A stretch of DNA of 64,000 nt from a bacterium. Its GTDB lineage: Bacteria; Planctomycetota; Planctomycetia; Planctomycetales; Planctomycetaceae. Position numbers and translations under genes: made by a program. This document shows positions 62,294 through 64,000 of this stretch, one piece after another (the first letter of the stretch is position 1; every line of letters begins with the position of its first letter). Below the pieces are notes generated by a model. The model did not search any database. It was not told the origin of the DNA and was given only the letters and a program-made list of their open reading frames with translations. Location of the stretch: assembly GCA_016125225.1 (NCBI GenBank), contig WGME01000013.1:248001-312000 (forward strand), read 5' to 3'.

Positions 62294-64000
62294 TGCCCGC
62301 GTTCATCACATTGTCGCAAACTGGCTGGCTGCTGCCGATCGTCCTGGGGCTGATCGCCGTCGCGGCCTTGCTCATCTGGAGTTATCGCACGGCCTGGTCG
62401 GAAAACCCACGGTTTCGGGCCGCCGCCGTCATCAAATTTCTGGCGATCGCCGTGCTGGCCATCTGTCTCACGGAACCCCTGTGGAGCAGCCAGCGCGTGC
62501 GACCGGGGGCCAATTTGTTTCTGCTGGTCACCGATAACTCGCAAAGCCTGCAGCTGACCGATCCGGATGCGATTGCAACCCGCGGCGAGCAGTTGCAACG
62601 GTTTCTCACCAACGACGAAGCCCCCTGGCATGTGCGGTTGGAACAAGATTTCGAAGTCCGCCGTTACCAGTTCGATGCTCAGCCGAAATATGTCGCCGAC
62701 TTCGCCGGTCTCGATTTTTCGGGGGACCGCAGTGAAATCCGGTCCGTGTTGCAAACCTTGGGTGATCGACTGAAAGACCGGCCGGTGGCGGGCCTGTTCC
62801 TCTTCACCGATGGCGTTGCAACCGATGAACTCACCAGCGTCGACTGGTCGGGTTTACCGCCAATCTATCCGGTTCCCATCGGCGAGACGGAGGGGCATCG
62901 TGATCTGTCCATCGCCGATGTGCAGACGACAACGACAGCCTTTGAAGATGCCCCGGTGACGATGGTCGTGGAACTTGCCGCGGCGGGCATCCCCTCCGGA
63001 CCGATCACGGTGCAAGTCGAAGATCAAACGGGGACCGTCGTCAAATCCGAAATGCAGACCCTGGCCGGCGATGGCAAATCGCCCGTCTTCCGTTTCCAAC
63101 TGCGGCCGATTCAGTCGGGGGTAACCTTCTATCGTGTCCGGGCCGCGATTGGCGAGGGCGAAGCCGCGTTCGACCAACGGGATCAAGCGGGCGAAGTCAC
63201 GCTCGCCAATAATGATCGCTGGGTCACCATCGACCGGGGCACCGGGCCCTATCGCCTGCTCTATGTCTCCGGCCGTCCCAACTGGGAACTGAAGTTTCTC
63301 CGGCGGGCCATAGAAGACGATGATCAACTGCAGATGACCTCCATCATCCGCATCGCCAAGAAGGAAGCCAAGTTCGATTTCCGCGGCCGTGATGGCGAAT
63401 CGTCGAACCCCTTGTTCCGCGGCTTTGACCGGACGAATGAAGAAACCGAGCGCTACGATCAACCGGTGCTGGTGCGGTTGAATACTGTCACCCCGGATGA
63501 ATTCCGTGACGGTTTTCCCAAAACAGCCGAGGAACTTTACCAGTTTCACGCGGTCATTCTGGACGACATCGAAGCGCAATTTTTCTCTGCGGAACAGTTG
63601 TCGCTGATCGAACGGTTTGTCTCGGAGCGCGGCGGCGGTTGCCTGATGCTTGGCGGGCAGGAATCGTTCAAACAGGGGGGCTTTGATAAAACGGCACTGG
63701 CCCGACTGCTTCCCGCCTATCTGACGTCTCCACCGGTCTTACCGCCGGAGACGGGCTATCGGCTGAGTCTGACCAAAGAAGGCTGGCTGCAACCGTGGGC
63801 ACGACTGCGATCCACTGAAGCCGACGAAGTCCGCCGCCTGCGTGAGATGGCGGGCTTTCGGGTCATCAATACGGTCAGCGGCCTCAAACCCGGGGCGTCG
63901 GTCATCGCGGAAGTGACCGATGCACGGGGGACGCAATTTCCAGCCGTGGTCGAGCAACGCTATGGGCAAGGGCGGGCGGCGGCCCTCCTCATCGGAGATT
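62293..64000 (+). CDS. Large VWA/glutamine-amidotransferase-like membrane protein, partial (3' end beyond right edge)
   Basis: The frame is open for 569 codons to the right edge. Start ATG at 62293 overlaps the DUF4175 stop (TGATG). Two N-terminal helices (about 14-30 and 45-63) are followed by a VWA-like FLLVTDNSQSLQLTD (about 75-89), a second ALFLFTDGVAT-type strand, an Ig-like stretch, and a glutamine-amidotransferase-like domain (about 310-500: RLLYVSGRPNWELKFLRRAI, then HAVILDDIEAQFFSAEQLSL and GGGCLMLGGQESF). Family members in this operon are usually near 750-800 residues, so perhaps a quarter is missing. Confidence 0.85.

Overview
The window is chromosomal DNA from a planctomycete (phylum Planctomycetota, probably Planctomycetales). 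This rests on gene content: a DUF1549/DUF1553 protein with planctomycete-type cytochrome motifs, a PSCyt1-like cytochrome fused to WD40 repeats, two DUF1559 pseudopilin-like proteins, a DUF4159-MoxR-DUF58-BatA-DUF4175-type operon, several ECF sigma/anti-sigma pairs and an FHA-GAF-SpoIIE phosphatase. The DNA is GC-rich and densely coding. I see no rRNA, tRNA, CRISPR array, transposase, integrase or phage gene.

Layout. 1-5.7 kb (minus): a PPP phosphatase cut by the left edge, argG, a small lipoprotein and a large MMPL/RND transporter. 6-9.3 kb (plus): an LptF/LptG permease, an ECF sigma factor with its anti-sigma factor, and a bestrophin-like membrane protein. 9.4-12 kb: a Tat-exported intradiol dioxygenase (minus) divergent from a PQQ-type beta-propeller protein. 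12-17.3 kb (minus): a housekeeping block, ribBA, rpmB, gatC, gatA, gatB. 17.6-26.6 kb (plus): three large exported proteins (DUF1549/DUF1553; PPC domains with coiled coil; cytochrome with WD40 and coiled coil). 26.6-30 kb: a small acidic exported protein, GrpB-family protein, UxaC-like amidohydrolase and a DUF4274-like protein. 30.2-37 kb: signalling and regulation (FHA-GAF-PP2C, sigma/anti-sigma plus exported protein, FHA with a Tyr/Pro/Gly-rich tail) and small conserved proteins. 37.4-40.8 kb: an Mla-type lipid-transport operon (mlaE, mlaF, mlaD) and a convergent PEGA lipoprotein. 41-46.2 kb: a membrane PP2C phosphatase, two tandem DUF1559 + small lipoprotein modules and a PGPGW membrane protein. 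46.2-50.5 kb: a haem-motif protein, a protoglobin divergent from an Rrf2 regulator, an STN-domain protein and mscL. 50.6-64 kb (plus): a TPR/metallopeptidase-like protein, then DUF4159, MoxR, DUF58, BatA-like, DUF4175-like and a large VWA/glutamine-amidotransferase-like protein cut by the right edge.

How genes work together. gatCAB makes Gln-tRNA and/or Asn-tRNA by transamidation; ribBA feeds riboflavin synthesis; mlaEFD is a retrograde phospholipid ABC system. The MoxR-DUF58-BatA set is the planctomycete version of a MoxR/VWA operon, probably an envelope chaperone or remodelling system. Several unexplained signals point at haem and gas chemistry (an anti-sigma factor with a periplasmic CxxCH, a protoglobin/Rrf2 divergent pair, several CxxCH exported proteins) and at surface assemblies with shared coiled-coil modules. 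Many convergent gene pairs are separated by clear hairpins. Start codons were chosen by signal peptide, Shine-Dalgarno spacing and family alignment from memory; no database search was run.
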